Shown here piece after piece: positions 26,813 through 37,000 of a stretch of 64,000 nt of DNA. The stretch is from assembly GCF_030867145.1 (NCBI RefSeq), contig NC_134420.1, forward strand, positions 7,491,823-7,555,822. Direction: 5' to 3'. How positions within the stretch are numbered: position 1 is the stretch's first letter; each line of letters begins with the position of its first letter. Source of the stretch: Opisthocomus hoazin (Eukaryota > Chordata > Aves > Opisthocomiformes > Opisthocomidae). Made by a program: the position numbers and the translations under genes. Below the pieces are notes generated by a model. It was not told where the DNA came from. It did no database searches and saw only the letters and a list, made by a program, of their open reading frames with translations.

Positions 26813-28060
26813 CCCCCTCCATACAAGCCAACTCAGCTTCTCTGGCAAAACTCTACATTGCACAGCCCAAGCATGTCAGAAATCAGTTTTCTATTGCCTA
26901 CAAAATGTTTTCTACATACCCTCAACTTCCAGTGGCCTCGCTACAAGAGAGACTATCCAAGTGCAGAAGCACCAAGAAGTCACCCATTTTTTTCCTTCTG
27001 TAAATAAGGAAATAGGAACTAAACGCAAATGGGGACCAAGAGTCCCCTTCACTGCCACAGAACGAGACAGCTAAAAAGTTTCTGCTCGAGTATACGGAAT
27101 GCAAAACCAACAGCAACACAAACTCATCCCAAAACACGCTGAAGTACCCTTCAGGTCTCCTCTTGCTTTTGCCCTAAGCATCAAGTCGACTTCTGGAAAT
27201 TTACCTGGACAGCAAGGAGGAACTTAGAACCAGAGCTCTTTGGCCACCTTATCTCTACTGGGTGTTGGCTCTGACGCCTCGTACCCACTGTACAACGAAT
27301 GCCATGCAGCAGACACGCAGGGACGTACCGAGCCCGTTTGACAAGACAGCCAGACAAGGCAGCAGCCATAAAACCCTGCGCTTAAACGCGGCTTTTACCA
27401 GATGGGCTTCAAGCACTTCATGAAATTGGGTAACTCCCCTGTTTCATCTGCGGAGAAGACACTTTACCAGTGAGTCCAAGGCTTCACTACAGCAGCTCCT
27501 GACCTCCCACCCCAAACACTCAAACCACCGTTTCTGCCACAGAAAAACCGCCACGACGTCAGCTCCCACTAACACCGCACCAGCACAAAAAGGAACAAAG
27601 TATTTAAGCGCAGGTAACAACCGAGACCTGTAACTTTTGCCATTCATCAAGCAGTACATAAGCAAAAGGCCCAGTAACCCTTCTCCACCCAGCTTGAGCA
27701 TTTGAAAGAAAAAAGTAATCCAAACAGGTAGTAGAAATTGGAAACCTGCTGGGTAAACAAAACCTCCAGTAACTAACAATCAGACTCCCTTCGCATATTA
27801 AGTGCAGGCAAACAAAGAGGGGAAACAAAAGTGACATTTTCGAAGGCGTATTTTGACAAGGCAGCAGTTCAGCACCGACACGAAGCCGCGCGCCGCAGTT
27901 TGCTGTGGCGTGCTCTGTACGACACGTCGTAACCGCCGCGAAGCTTCGGTACCAGCAAACCTGACCACTGGCCCACGCCAGACCTCGCTCCAGCCTGCGA
28001 AATCCTCGCCGAGAAGCGGGGCGAGACTGACGGGTTTTATTGTGAAACTTCACGGGTTTG

Positions 28061-28451
28061 TGGATTCGCAAAACCACCACGCCGAGAGCTGCACACCCCT
28101 CTTCCGTCGTGTCTCTATGGGAAAAGAGTGCTCATTCCTCAATTAAAGTTTTATTGTAAAGAAATACCAAAACTCAACACCAGATCCTCCAGTTTGCGCC
28201 TAGCTTAGAATATATTGCATAGGACTCCGGAATAAGCGTTTTGAGAATTTATATTATATATAGATTAGCAAAACCACCACACTGAAAGGTGCAAACCCCT
28301 CTCCCGTCGTGTCTCTCTACGGGAAAAGAGCGCTCATTCCTCAATTAAGGTTTTATTGTAAAAATATACCGAAACTCGACACCAGATCGGCCAGTTTGTG
28401 CCCAGCTCAGAACAGCACAGGACACCGGGGAAAGCGCTGTGAGAGGTTCTA
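28061..28451. repeat. Direct duplication, two diverged copies about 190 bp long with 200-bp period
   Basis: Copy A (28061-28252) and copy B (28261-28451) align over their full length at an offset of about 200 bp. Shared blocks include GCAAAACCACCAC, CGTCGTGTCTCT, GGGAAAAGAG, CTCATTCCTCAATTAA, GTTTTATTGTAAA and ACACCAGATC. By eye roughly four fifths of positions match. On the minus strand each copy has an AATAAA embedded in TTTACAATAAAAC. The pair sits about 640 bp inside LGR4 intron 1, at the edge of the CpG island. Its origin is unknown: tandem duplication of unique sequence, or remnants of an LTR-type element. Confidence 0.85.
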
Positions 28452-29091
28452 TTTTTCTCCACCCGCACGCAAAACACGATGCGGCTCCCGAGGCTTGTTT
28501 GCGCCGGGGTGTTTCCAAAGTTCAGCTGCGCATCGCACACGGAGGGATCTGGTAACAGCCACGGCACCCTCACCGTACCGGCCTCCTGACGCAGACTGCG
28601 GGCTGAGAGCGAAGACCGGCTGAGCCTGGGAACCGGTTCCTGGCGAACACCGAGGAGCACGGCGCTCCGGGGCGAGGCCGTGGCACAGACGGGCGGCAGC
28701 GGGTCCCCCGGCCTCCGGGACCGACCCGCACCCCGCCAAACCCCGCCGGGAGCTCCCCTCCGCCGCCACAGCGGACACCCCCCCCTCCCCCCAGCCCTCC
28801 CAGCCTTCTGAACGCCCGAGGCCGAGCCCCGGGGGTATCGGCGGGATCCGCCGGCCGGGCCGGGGCTCCGAGGGGCCCGGGGCCGCCCTCACCTGCTCCC
28901 GCGGGGCCGGGCCCTGCGGGCGGGCCCCGCCGCTGCCCACAGGCCGCCCCCCGCGGGCCGGCCGCCGCTCCACCGGCAGCCGACAGAGCACCACGCGATC
29001 TGGGGGGCTGTTTGCTCCTTAAATGAAAGGGGGACGAAGCGCCCGGCCCCACCGCCGCTACCTGCCCGCCCCGGCCCCCGTCCCGACTCAC
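28452..29091. other. LGR4 CpG island, intron 1 proximal part
   Basis: Very GC- and CpG-rich sequence immediately downstream (minus strand) of LGR4 exon 1. It starts with the donor GTGAGT at 29091-29086. Long open frames on both strands here come from the absence of AT-rich stop codons, not from genes. Confidence 0.75.
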
Positions 29092-29276
29092 AGGGCGTGC
29101 GTGAAGGCGCTGAGTCCCGGGGGCACGGCGGCCAGCCCCCGCCCGGAGCAGTCCACGCCGCGGTCGCCGTCGCAGCTGCAGGAGGCCGGGCAGGGCGGGG
29201 GGGACGCCCCGCCGCTGGGCCCGGCCCAGCTCCCCAGGCCCCAGGCGACGAGGCCGAGCAGAGCGAGGCACCGCAT
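29092..29276 (-). CDS. LGR4: LGR4 coding exon 1 (signal peptide and LRR N-terminal cap)
   Basis: First coding exon of the leucine-rich-repeat G-protein-coupled receptor 4. LGR4 is a plasma-membrane receptor for R-spondins that potentiates Wnt signalling. The ATG at 29276-29274 is the only ATG in this frame before the donor and has G at -3. The 61 complete codons encode a hydrophobic signal peptide (residues about 1-18, LALLGLVAWGLGSW) and a GPSG segment. A cysteine-rich LRRNT cap follows with Cys at 29, 33, 35 and 43; it contains CSCDGDRGVDCSG, then GLAAVPPGLSAFTHA, close to remembered mammalian LGR4. The exon ends in CT|GTGAGT (phase 2), so a Leu codon is split. The remaining ectodomain and seven-helix region lie beyond the left edge. 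Recognition rests on family memory; certainty is high. Confidence 0.93.
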
Positions 29277-29360
29277 CGCCAGCCTCCCCCGGCCCGGCCC
29301 GGCCCGGCTCGGCTCGGCCTGCCGCCCTCCGCGCACCGAGCCCCGCTCCGCCGGCTGGCG

Positions 29361-29420
29361 AAAAAAAAAAAAAATATATATATATATATATAAAAAAATA
29401 ACAAAAAATAAAAATAAACA
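29361..29420. repeat. AT-only tract inside the LGR4 CpG island
   Basis: A14, then an (AT)n run at 29374-29392, then A-rich sequence to 29420, with almost no G or C in 60 bases. It is bounded on both sides by sequence that is very high in GC. It lies 85-144 bp upstream of the LGR4 ATG, so it is either 5' UTR or core promoter. Confidence 0.95.
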
Positions 29421-29743
29421 GGCGGCTCCGGCCGGCGCGGCGCGGCGCGGCCCTGGGGCTGCCTCAGCGGCGCGCCCGGGAAGCCAGCCCTCCGCCGGCC
29501 GCCCGCCCCATCCAACGCCCGCAGCGCCCGTCGCCGCCGCTCATCGCAGCCCGGCAGGTCCCGCGCGGGGGCGGCCGCTGCCGGCGGGTGGCGGTGCCCA
29601 GCGAGCGGCGCGGCGGCCGTGCGCGCCGGGCCCTGCGGCGGGGCTGCCTGCGGCGCGGCGGGGCTGCCCGCGGCGCCCGCCCCTCCCGGCCCTCGGTGCC
29701 TGCGAGCCGCGGCGGCTGCTCTGCGCCCAGCGCCGAGGTGCGT

Positions 29744-29803
29744 ATGCTAATGAGGCGGCCGCCCCCGCACCCCTATTGGCGAGGGGCTGGCGAATATGCA
29801 AAA
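29744..29803. promoter_or_regulatory. Octamer-like and CCAAT motif cluster upstream of LGR4
   Basis: Within 60 bp: ATGCTAAT (29744-29751) and ATGCAAAA (29796-29803), each 7 of 8 to the POU octamer ATGCAAAT. Between them is an inverted CCAAT box (ATTGG, 29775-29779). They lie about 470-530 bp upstream of the LGR4 start codon in the CpG island. Motif matches are seen directly; function is inferred. Confidence 0.4.
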
Positions 29804-30149
29804 CGGAGCTCGGCCACAGCCAACGGGCGCGGGGGGCGGGGCTTCTCGGCGGCGGGGGGACGGCACCGCCCCGCGCTCCCGCGGGCGCTCCCCGGGCGCC
29901 GCCGGGACCCCCCGGGACCCCCCCAGCCCCTTGTCCCGGTGCGCTCGGGGCCGGGACCCAGCGGCCGGAGGAGCCGCCGGGCCGGACGCGTGAGGGAGCG
30001 CAACTCCAGCCCGAGCTTTGCCGCGGCGGGACCCGCGTCCGCCCCGCGGTGTGAGCGGCTCCCCGGGCTGGAGGCAGAGGCAGCGGCCGGCTCCTGCGGC
30101 CCGGGGCGGGAGGAGCCCAGCCCGCACCGGCTCCAGTAGCGCCAGGCAG

Positions 30150-30337
30150 GGGTTAGACTGGGTATTAGGCTGCCCGGGGCAGTGGTGGAGTCCCCATCCG
30201 CGGGTCACCATCCCCGGAGGGGTTCAAATGCCGTGTGGATGTGGCACTTCAGGACATGGTTTAGCAGGCACGGCGGGGTTGGGTTGACGGTTGGGCTTGA
30301 TGACCTTGGAGGTCTTTTCCAACCTTAATGATTCTAA
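30150..30337 (+). mobile_element. CR1 LINE 3' fragment, internally deleted
   Basis: Matches CR1 in sense orientation: GGTTAGACTGGGTATTAGG, then GGCTGCCCGGGGCAGTGGTG, GTGGCACTTCAGGACATGG and TTGGGCTTGATGACC, ending GGTCTTTTCCAACCTTAATG. About 60-80 bases normally found between the first two blocks are missing. The tail differs from the other copies in the window, so this is another subfamily. It lies about 0.87 kb upstream of the LGR4 start, just outside the CpG island. Confidence 0.85.
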
Positions 30338-30939
30338 CAAAATCATCAACAAAACTGAACACCCACCCATCCTTGCGGTTAGGAGCCTCCATCACCATCT
30401 GTGAGCTGCTTTTCTCTTTTACCAATTTTTTCTTTTAATTATTTCTTTTGGATGTTTCTAATCTGCAGCCACCACCAGGAGCGAGACGGCTATGTGCTCA
30501 GCTCAGCTCACTCACACATCACGCTCCATGCAATCCCCATGTCTTTCTGGGGATGTCACAGCAGCCCTCAGGTGACACCAGTTGGGACCTCTGACTGCTG
30601 GCTCCCTCCGGCCCGGACTCTGCAACAGGCTCTGAGCCGACAGACCTGTCTGAAGCGACCACCATGCAGGCACCGCAGCCTGTCCTGATGGCGAATGCTC
30701 ATGCCGTCAACTTTACGTATCTCGTTGGAATGCTCTGAACACACCTGAGGAGCTGCCTGCCAGGCTCTGCCCCTGGCTCCAGCCTGAATCGCACCCAGGC
30801 GGGTGCCCGCAATCCCAGCCTAAACAGCACCGAAACCCAGAGAGCCATCTGCAAGACGAGAGCTTTCTTAAGCCCTTGTTAGGTAGGTAGGGAGGTATCG
30901 CTCTGCTCGTCTCGTGGATAGATGATGGAGGAGCACAGG
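30338..30939. other. Intergenic sequence, nothing recognised
   Basis: Unique-looking sequence between two CR1 copies upstream of LGR4. No supported gene or regulatory element is seen. Confidence 0.6.
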
Positions 30940-31548
30940 AATGGCCAGTGGGATCCTGGGGTGCATCAAGAAGAGTGTGGCCAGTAGGTCGCGGGAGGTT
31001 CTCCTCCCCCTCTACTCTGCCCTAGGGAGGCCCCATCTAGAGTACTCTGTCCAGTTCTGGGCTCCCCAGTTCAAGAAAGATGAGGAGCTACTGGAGAGAG
31101 TCCAGCGGAGGGCTACAAGGATGGTGAGGGGACTGGAGCATCTCTCCTATGAGGAAAGGCTGAGGGAGCTGGGCTTGTTCAGCCTGAAGAAGAGAAGGCT
31201 GTGAGGGGACCTCATAAATGCTTATAAATATCTGAAGGGTGGGTGTCAGGAGGATGGGGCTAAGCTTTTTTCAGTGGTACCCAGCGACAGGACAAGGGGC
31301 AACGGGCACAAACTGAGGCACAGGAAGTTCTGTCTGAACATGAGGAAGAACTTCTTACCTCTGAGGGTGACGGAGCACTGGAACAGGTTGCCTGGGGAGG
31401 TTGTGGATTCTCCTTCTCTGGAGATATTCAAGACCCGCCTGGACAATGTCCTGTGCAGCCTGCTGTAGGTGACCCTGCTTCGGCAGGGGGTTGGACTAGA
31501 TGACCCACAGAGGTTCCTTCCAACCCTACCCATTCTGTGATTCTGTGG
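30940..31548 (+). mobile_element. CR1 LINE, 5'-truncated copy with broken ORF2 tail
   Basis: Sense CR1 starting at GGCCAGTGGGATCCTGGGG and ending ATTCTGTGATTCTGTG. It encodes the ORF2 C-terminal motif series [60 protein letters not shown]. One inserted T at about 31200 (AGGCTGTGAGG against AGGCTGAGAGG in the 56-kb copy) breaks the frame. The frame resumes at 31274 with [19 protein letters not shown] and ends VLCSLL. Very similar to the copies at 33.8 kb (opposite strand) and 56 kb (same strand). Confidence 0.95.
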
Positions 31549-33786
31549 GTAGGGAAGTGGCTGACAACCTGACTCCGCTGGAGCTGGGATGTGGGACGAA
31601 CCACATCGCTGCGCACAGACCGAGCCCTACTGGCTTCCCCGAAGCCGGGAGTGGATTCGTGGTGGTGTCTGAACCCTCCCGTCCACAGCAAGAGCAACCA
31701 CGCAAGGGTTTCGCCCCAGCACTTACTCCACATTGCTGCAGTTGTGTCTGAAAAATCCCAAGGTGAGCACGCCGGGGATGAGGCACGCTTGCTCCCAGCA
31801 GACACACAGCGAAGAGGCTGCATTCACAGCAATCCTGGCCTGGCGCTGGAGCCCCGATGCACGCACAGGGGGGTCAGGAGTCGGGGGGGGCCATACCTTA
31901 TGCTTCACCTTCCCAAGAGCTGCCCTTACCGACATGGACACGGCAGAGGACGCTCTCTGCGCCGGGCTGAGGTCTGGGCTAATCACACCTTCCATGTGCT
32001 GACGGAGGCGGGGGAAAAAGAAGAAAGGTGTCGGCCTAAAAGTGGTCATTTGGTGAAATTTAAAAATCAGGCATGTAAATAGCGGAGACCTGAAGGTTTG
32101 AAATCATCTGTGCTCAAAAAGGTACAGTACGCACTGAGGACCCTAGAAATACAGATCTTCCAGCCACCATCTCCACCTCCTACACTTCTCCTCATCAGTT
32201 TTTCAATTGTTAATTCCCTTCTAAAAATGTTAACACTATTTTACCAAGTTGCTAAATATATTATTCTCTTCCATACTGGGAATCCTGTACCTGATGCACT
32301 GATTTTGTATGAACATCATCATTCATCACTGCAAAAATAAGGTCATTTTAAAGACTCACTCTATGCTGCTCCCTTACCTTGTGAGCAATACAAAGTTCTC
32401 ACCAAAGTTGAACTTTTGAATTGAATCTTGAAAAAGCTTTGCCATGCATACATAGACACGTACAGTTATCTCTTGTCCTTCTCCCTGGTTGATCTTGGCA
32501 GGGGAAACGCGTCAAGTCAAAACCGCGTTGTTCTCACAACTGTCAGGGCCAAAGACACCGCACGTTCACGTCACTGTCCCTGTGCCTGCGCTCAGGGACG
32601 GCGATGGAGGAGTAGCAAGCAGAACAGCAGGGGAAAACCATTAAAAGAAATTATTTTCTAGACATACTGCTCCAAAACAGACCCAAACCAATCCAGATAA
32701 GAAAAAGTGACCTTTTTTTCCCCAACGGGCAGAGAAAAATAGCACGGCTTTTATACTTGCTCTGCAAATAGTCTCACTTCAGTAACCAAAGATAATGGGA
32801 GCAGAAGTGGCCCTCGGTGCCTGCACAGCGTTCAGAAGACGAACAGCAGCATGGAGCGTGCTTCGGGCTGCAGTAGCAGCAACTTGCAACGCCCACAGGA
32901 CTTCTCTGCTGGAAAAAAAGAACAAGATATTCTCGGAAAAGCAGAATAACAAAGCACGTTTTTTTCATCCCTTTAAACACAGGAATAGTTTAGCTTTTCC
33001 TCTCAATCTGTGCCTGGTTTCCATCTTTCAATTTCTTTTCCCAGCATCGCTCCAGGTTTTTTTTCCTGAGTGGAGCTATCTCAAGTTTCCATCTTCCAAA
33101 CTCCTGTCCTAGAAGCAACCCACTTGTCCTTTCCATTCAGATGATATTTGCTGCTTCCAGTTAATCCGTAACTCCTTCTGGCAACTAACTTCAATACTTT
33201 CCTTCTTTTTCCAACCTTTTTCCAAGCCTCTCCCTTGCTAGCCCTATTGGAGCACTGCTCTTCCTCTCCATCAGCAGCCCATGTCTCTCTCTTTCTTCTT
33301 ATGCAGCCACCTGTTTGCAGGCATTTATTGGGTTTATTTTCCTTTATAAAGAAAACCCTAATGTTTATTGCAAAGCTGGTTTATTTACGTAACAAAGAGC
33401 TACATGCCATGGCATTTTTAAGGTTAAAAAAATAATCAGTAGACTTTATTAAATATTTAAATAATATATCATAGTTTAAAACTCTAGTCTAAAGCAATCC
33501 TTACTGCCACAAATTCCAAGAAGCATCCTCCAAAATACAGCATAAGGTAGCAATCAGCTTGTTAATAAAAAAAAACCCCATAGATCTGCAGAGGAGAGAA
33601 AAATCCCAAGGTTTCCTTTAAACCAGGTGAAGGAGCTGAGGATCTAACAACCAAGTCAATTAAAAAAAAATAAATGAAAGACTCACTTTGGTTGAGCTGT
33701 GGAAAAACTACACTCTGCTCTTCTTCAGAGAAACTGGAAAGCACCATAAACCAATCTATGGCTGTGTGAGGTCTTCAGGATTTAGA
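31549..33786. other. Intergenic sequence, nothing recognised
   Basis: Intergenic DNA between LGR4 and LIN7C. GC-rich to about 32.0 kb, then AT- and pyrimidine-rich. No coding exon, RNA gene or repeat family could be supported. Confidence 0.6.
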
Positions 33787-34080
33787 ATTCACAGAATCAC
33801 AGAATCACAGAATGGTAGGGGTTGGAAGGGACCTCTGTGGGTCATCTAGTCCAGCCTTCCTGCTGAAGCAGGGTCACCTACAGCAAGCTGCACAGGACCT
33901 TGTCCAGGAGGGTCTTGAATATCTCCAGAGAAGGAGACTCCACAACCTCCCTGGGCAGCCTGTTCCAGTGCTCCGTCACCCTCAGAGGGAAGAAGTTCTT
34001 CCTCATGTTCAGACGGAACTTCCTCTGCTTCAGTTTGTGCCCGTTGCCCCTTGTCCTGTTGCTGGGCACCACTGAAAAGT
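33787..34080 (-). mobile_element. CR1 LINE 3' fragment
   Basis: Plus strand begins ATTCACAGAATCACAGAATC, the complement of the 3'-terminal octamer repeats. The conserved tail GACCTCTGTGGGTCATCTAG and the complement of the last 80 or so ORF2 codons follow. The minus-strand frame reads [20 protein letters not shown], then LDKVLCSLL. It ends abruptly at 34080, the 5' truncation point. It forms an inverted pair with the copy at 30.94-31.55 kb, about 2.2 kb away. Confidence 0.95.
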
Positions 34081-37000
34081 GTTTGTGAAACATTTGTCAG
34101 GCATTTGCTGAAAAGGCATTAAGAAAGCTTGAAAGACATAGGGAGAAATTACAAAAAAATCTGGACATTGGATTTTTTTTCTGCTATTGCCACGAAACTG
34201 TCTGCAACATAACCACTTCTGACAAAAGTCTGACAAAAAACATCTCACTTCAAAGACATAAATTCATTTGGATTTGATGGGAGTTTGATGTGAAAGAGCA
34301 TGCAGATTAAGACCTGAAGCACAGACACAAAAATAAGCGCAATTTGAAGTTTGACTGGTGCAGGAGAACTCCTTGAGGCTGGAGCTGTGCCGTGGGAGGA
34401 CGGCAGGTGGACAAGAACGCAAAGCTCGTAGTCACGATCAAAGCTTTGTTTTGCTTTGAGAAATGATTAGGCTTTATGGAACAGGTAGCTCACCAGTATT
34501 GGACCATCAACATCATCCTCAGATTTTTCTTCTCCAACATTGCTTTTGCCAATTGATGCCATTAGCAGCGCTAATTTAAGACAGAATTGTGCAAATAGTT
34601 AACGCTAATATTGGTCCGAAGCAGATGAGTGGTCTGGCAGAGGGAGGTAGGGACTGACACCGACCCTTAGGATAAACGATGCTGTCCATGGCTTGTCACA
34701 GGCAAAACCAGCGCCAGCTTTCTCACCATCAACATCGATGCCGACTGTCAAAGCCAACCAGCAGGAATTGCCTGGAGGTTTCCATTTCCACATTGGGGTA
34801 AAATGCTGTCGGTGTGTTGGTCCCGCATGGTGAGCTGCATCATCCCTGGTATCACCACCGGTTTCACCCAGGCCAGTTTGTCCTCACCAGAAAGGCTAAC
34901 GTGGAGAGGTGGGCTTGAAGGGCTGTGCCCCTCCTGGAGGATCGCCCAAGCCCAGCGCAGCATGCATACGTAAACACACAAATATATGCAGTTTAGAACA
35001 GCTTTAAATTTTAATCTGTGTAGTGGTAAAAATAAGGTTTACACTCCAATAGGCTAGAGATGGATCTGAAGGATTTATCCAAAGCCTACTGTACCGAAGC
35101 CTCATCAGCAAAAGCTGCTGCTAACGCCATCTGAGCCCCATACTGCTAGGAAATTCAATTAACACTGTGATTACAGTTCCAAGGAAATTAACGGTGTGCC
35201 ACAGAACATCCCATAGAGCTGCTGCGAGTAGAAAAAGCACAAAGCTGGAATATCTGCACCGACAAAGCAAGTTCTCTTAAAATTTAAGGTATACTCCTTC
35301 CCAGAAGAGAGGCTGAAACTTTTACTCAGTTGAAGTAGAACAGAAAATCACCTCAGGAAACAAGCGGCAAACGAGAGAGAGAGGCTAAACCACGTTCAGA
35401 GTTTTGTTAAGAAAACGAAAGTAAAGATCCAAACCTTGATACAGCAGAAACGCAGAAGCAATTGAACACTTCAGAAAAATGATTGGATTGAAAAAAATTT
35501 AGAATTATTTTGGGAGGGCCAACAGCTTGCCCAGAAAATTACTTTGTGGATACCTATTTTACATCTCTGCAAGACACGAAAAACTAATGAAGACAAGCAA
35601 GACCACTAAGATCCGTAGTTTAAAAAAGGCACATGGGGAGTAAAGGAAAGAAATATGGAGCTTAAATATTGAATAACAACAGGAGAGGAAATTCATTTTA
35701 AAATCACTCATAATTAAATATCACCTTTATATGTAAACAATATCTAACTTCCAACGGTGTGGTGCCTCCGACACTGTTTCTGTATATGGATTGCCTAGGT
35801 GGTCTGGAGCGTGATGTGTTTTGCAGCCTGGCCTGGTGAATCCGTCCTTGCTCAGTTATCCCAGAAGCTGCCTCCGGAATGCAGTGAGCTGGGCTGTGAA
35901 CAGGAAAGGGACGTTACACCGTAAACACAAGAGAATAACACCAGGCAGTTTATTCCAGCACCTTCAGTACGCTGGATACAGCAAAGCCAGAAGAGCAGGC
36001 AGTCCATGGAAGTGTGGGGTTTTGCTGCTGTTTTGCCCAGTTGGGTTTTTATAGCCTAGAAGTGTGAGCTCCTCTGCTGTCTAGAATTAGCCCTGGAGAT
36101 TCTCCAGCACTATGTATTCCCTTTTAAATAAAAGCGGGACCAGTTCCCACTATAATGTAACGGCATCATAACATAACAAATTAATTTTATCTTAGCACTC
36201 TAACCCAATGATCAGCCGAAAATAGGTCGCTATAGAAGAATGAAAAAGCAACTTGGGGCAAAACAACTAGGATTTAAGGTTGGGGTTTAGCCCAATATTC
36301 ATGGCAGTCTGTATTCCATCTAGAAAGCTGTTGTAATAAAAGATACTAAAAGCAGCTTTCATTCAAATTGTGCGTCTTCTTTGCAAGGCAGTGTGATATT
36401 GTGCTGTAAGTAGAGAGCACACATCATCTTTGCCTTACCATAGGAAAGCGGGCACGAGGCAGGAAGCATCGAGCACACGTCCCTGGGGCGCCTTCCTCTC
36501 CTGCCCTCTCCCACCCAACCTGGAGCAGCGACGGGCACTCTGATCTGCGGGGCAGGACCCCAGATTCTCCCTCTTTCAGACAAATCCCCCCCAAACTGCA
36601 GGCCTTGGGCAGAACACCCCGACGGGACAGACACCGCGCACCTCTCCTCTCTGCCCGGCCCCTCGCCTCCTCCCCCATACGCTGGTTGAGATTTGAGCAT
36701 CACCCAGATTTGTGTGCGCTCTGCGAAAATTCGAGAAGTTTCCGAGTTAGGCTGAGCTCAGGGACCCTCGCTCGTGTTGAAGAAATGAGAATGATCTGTG
36801 CCAAAATGCAGGGGGGTCCTAGTTCTAAAGGTTTATTTTCTTCTATAAAATCTTCATTACAAGCCCAGAACAATCAGGATTTTTTACAGACATTCTAGCG
36901 CAAAATATTTTTAACATTAAGACAAATCAAATGACAGCCAAGGTGAAATCAGCTCATGATCAGATGGTTTATAATGACCAGCAAATACTTTGCAGGGAAG

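Larger units (their letters stand above)
17678..28060. other. LGR4 intron 1, proximal part (no gene seen)
   Basis: Non-coding, mostly AT-rich. It carries long homopolymers (18819-18846, 20863-20882, 26791-26812) and a CpG-rich patch at about 19920-20290. Composition becomes more GC-rich after about 27.85 kb as the LGR4 CpG island is approached. Open frames here are short or low-complexity (for example a poly-Phe frame at 20565-21068 created by the A run). No exon was recognised. Confidence 0.55.
28450..30130 (-). promoter_or_regulatory. CpG island and promoter region of LGR4
   Basis: About 1.7 kb of dense CpG and GC-rich sequence surrounds LGR4 exon 1. The region upstream of the ATG (29277 to about 30130) is expected to hold the 5' UTR and promoter. 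I cannot fix the transcription start. No TATA box is evident at a plausible place apart from a simple AT repeat at 29361-29420. A CCAAT box and octamer-like motifs lie at 29744-29803. Confidence 0.8.

Noticed and set aside
28570..29271. 233-codon frame on the minus strand overlapping LGR4 exon 1
   Set aside because: It is another reading frame through LGR4 exon 1 and the intronic CpG island, with no recognisable domain and only GC-rich low-complexity content.
29023..30054. 343-codon open frame on the plus strand, the longest in the window
   Set aside because: It lies antisense over LGR4 exon 1 and its CpG island, reads through the poly-A/(AT)n tract as Lys and Ile-Tyr repeats, and has only Pro/Ala/Arg/Gly-rich low-complexity sequence. 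GC-rich DNA lacks stop codons by composition.
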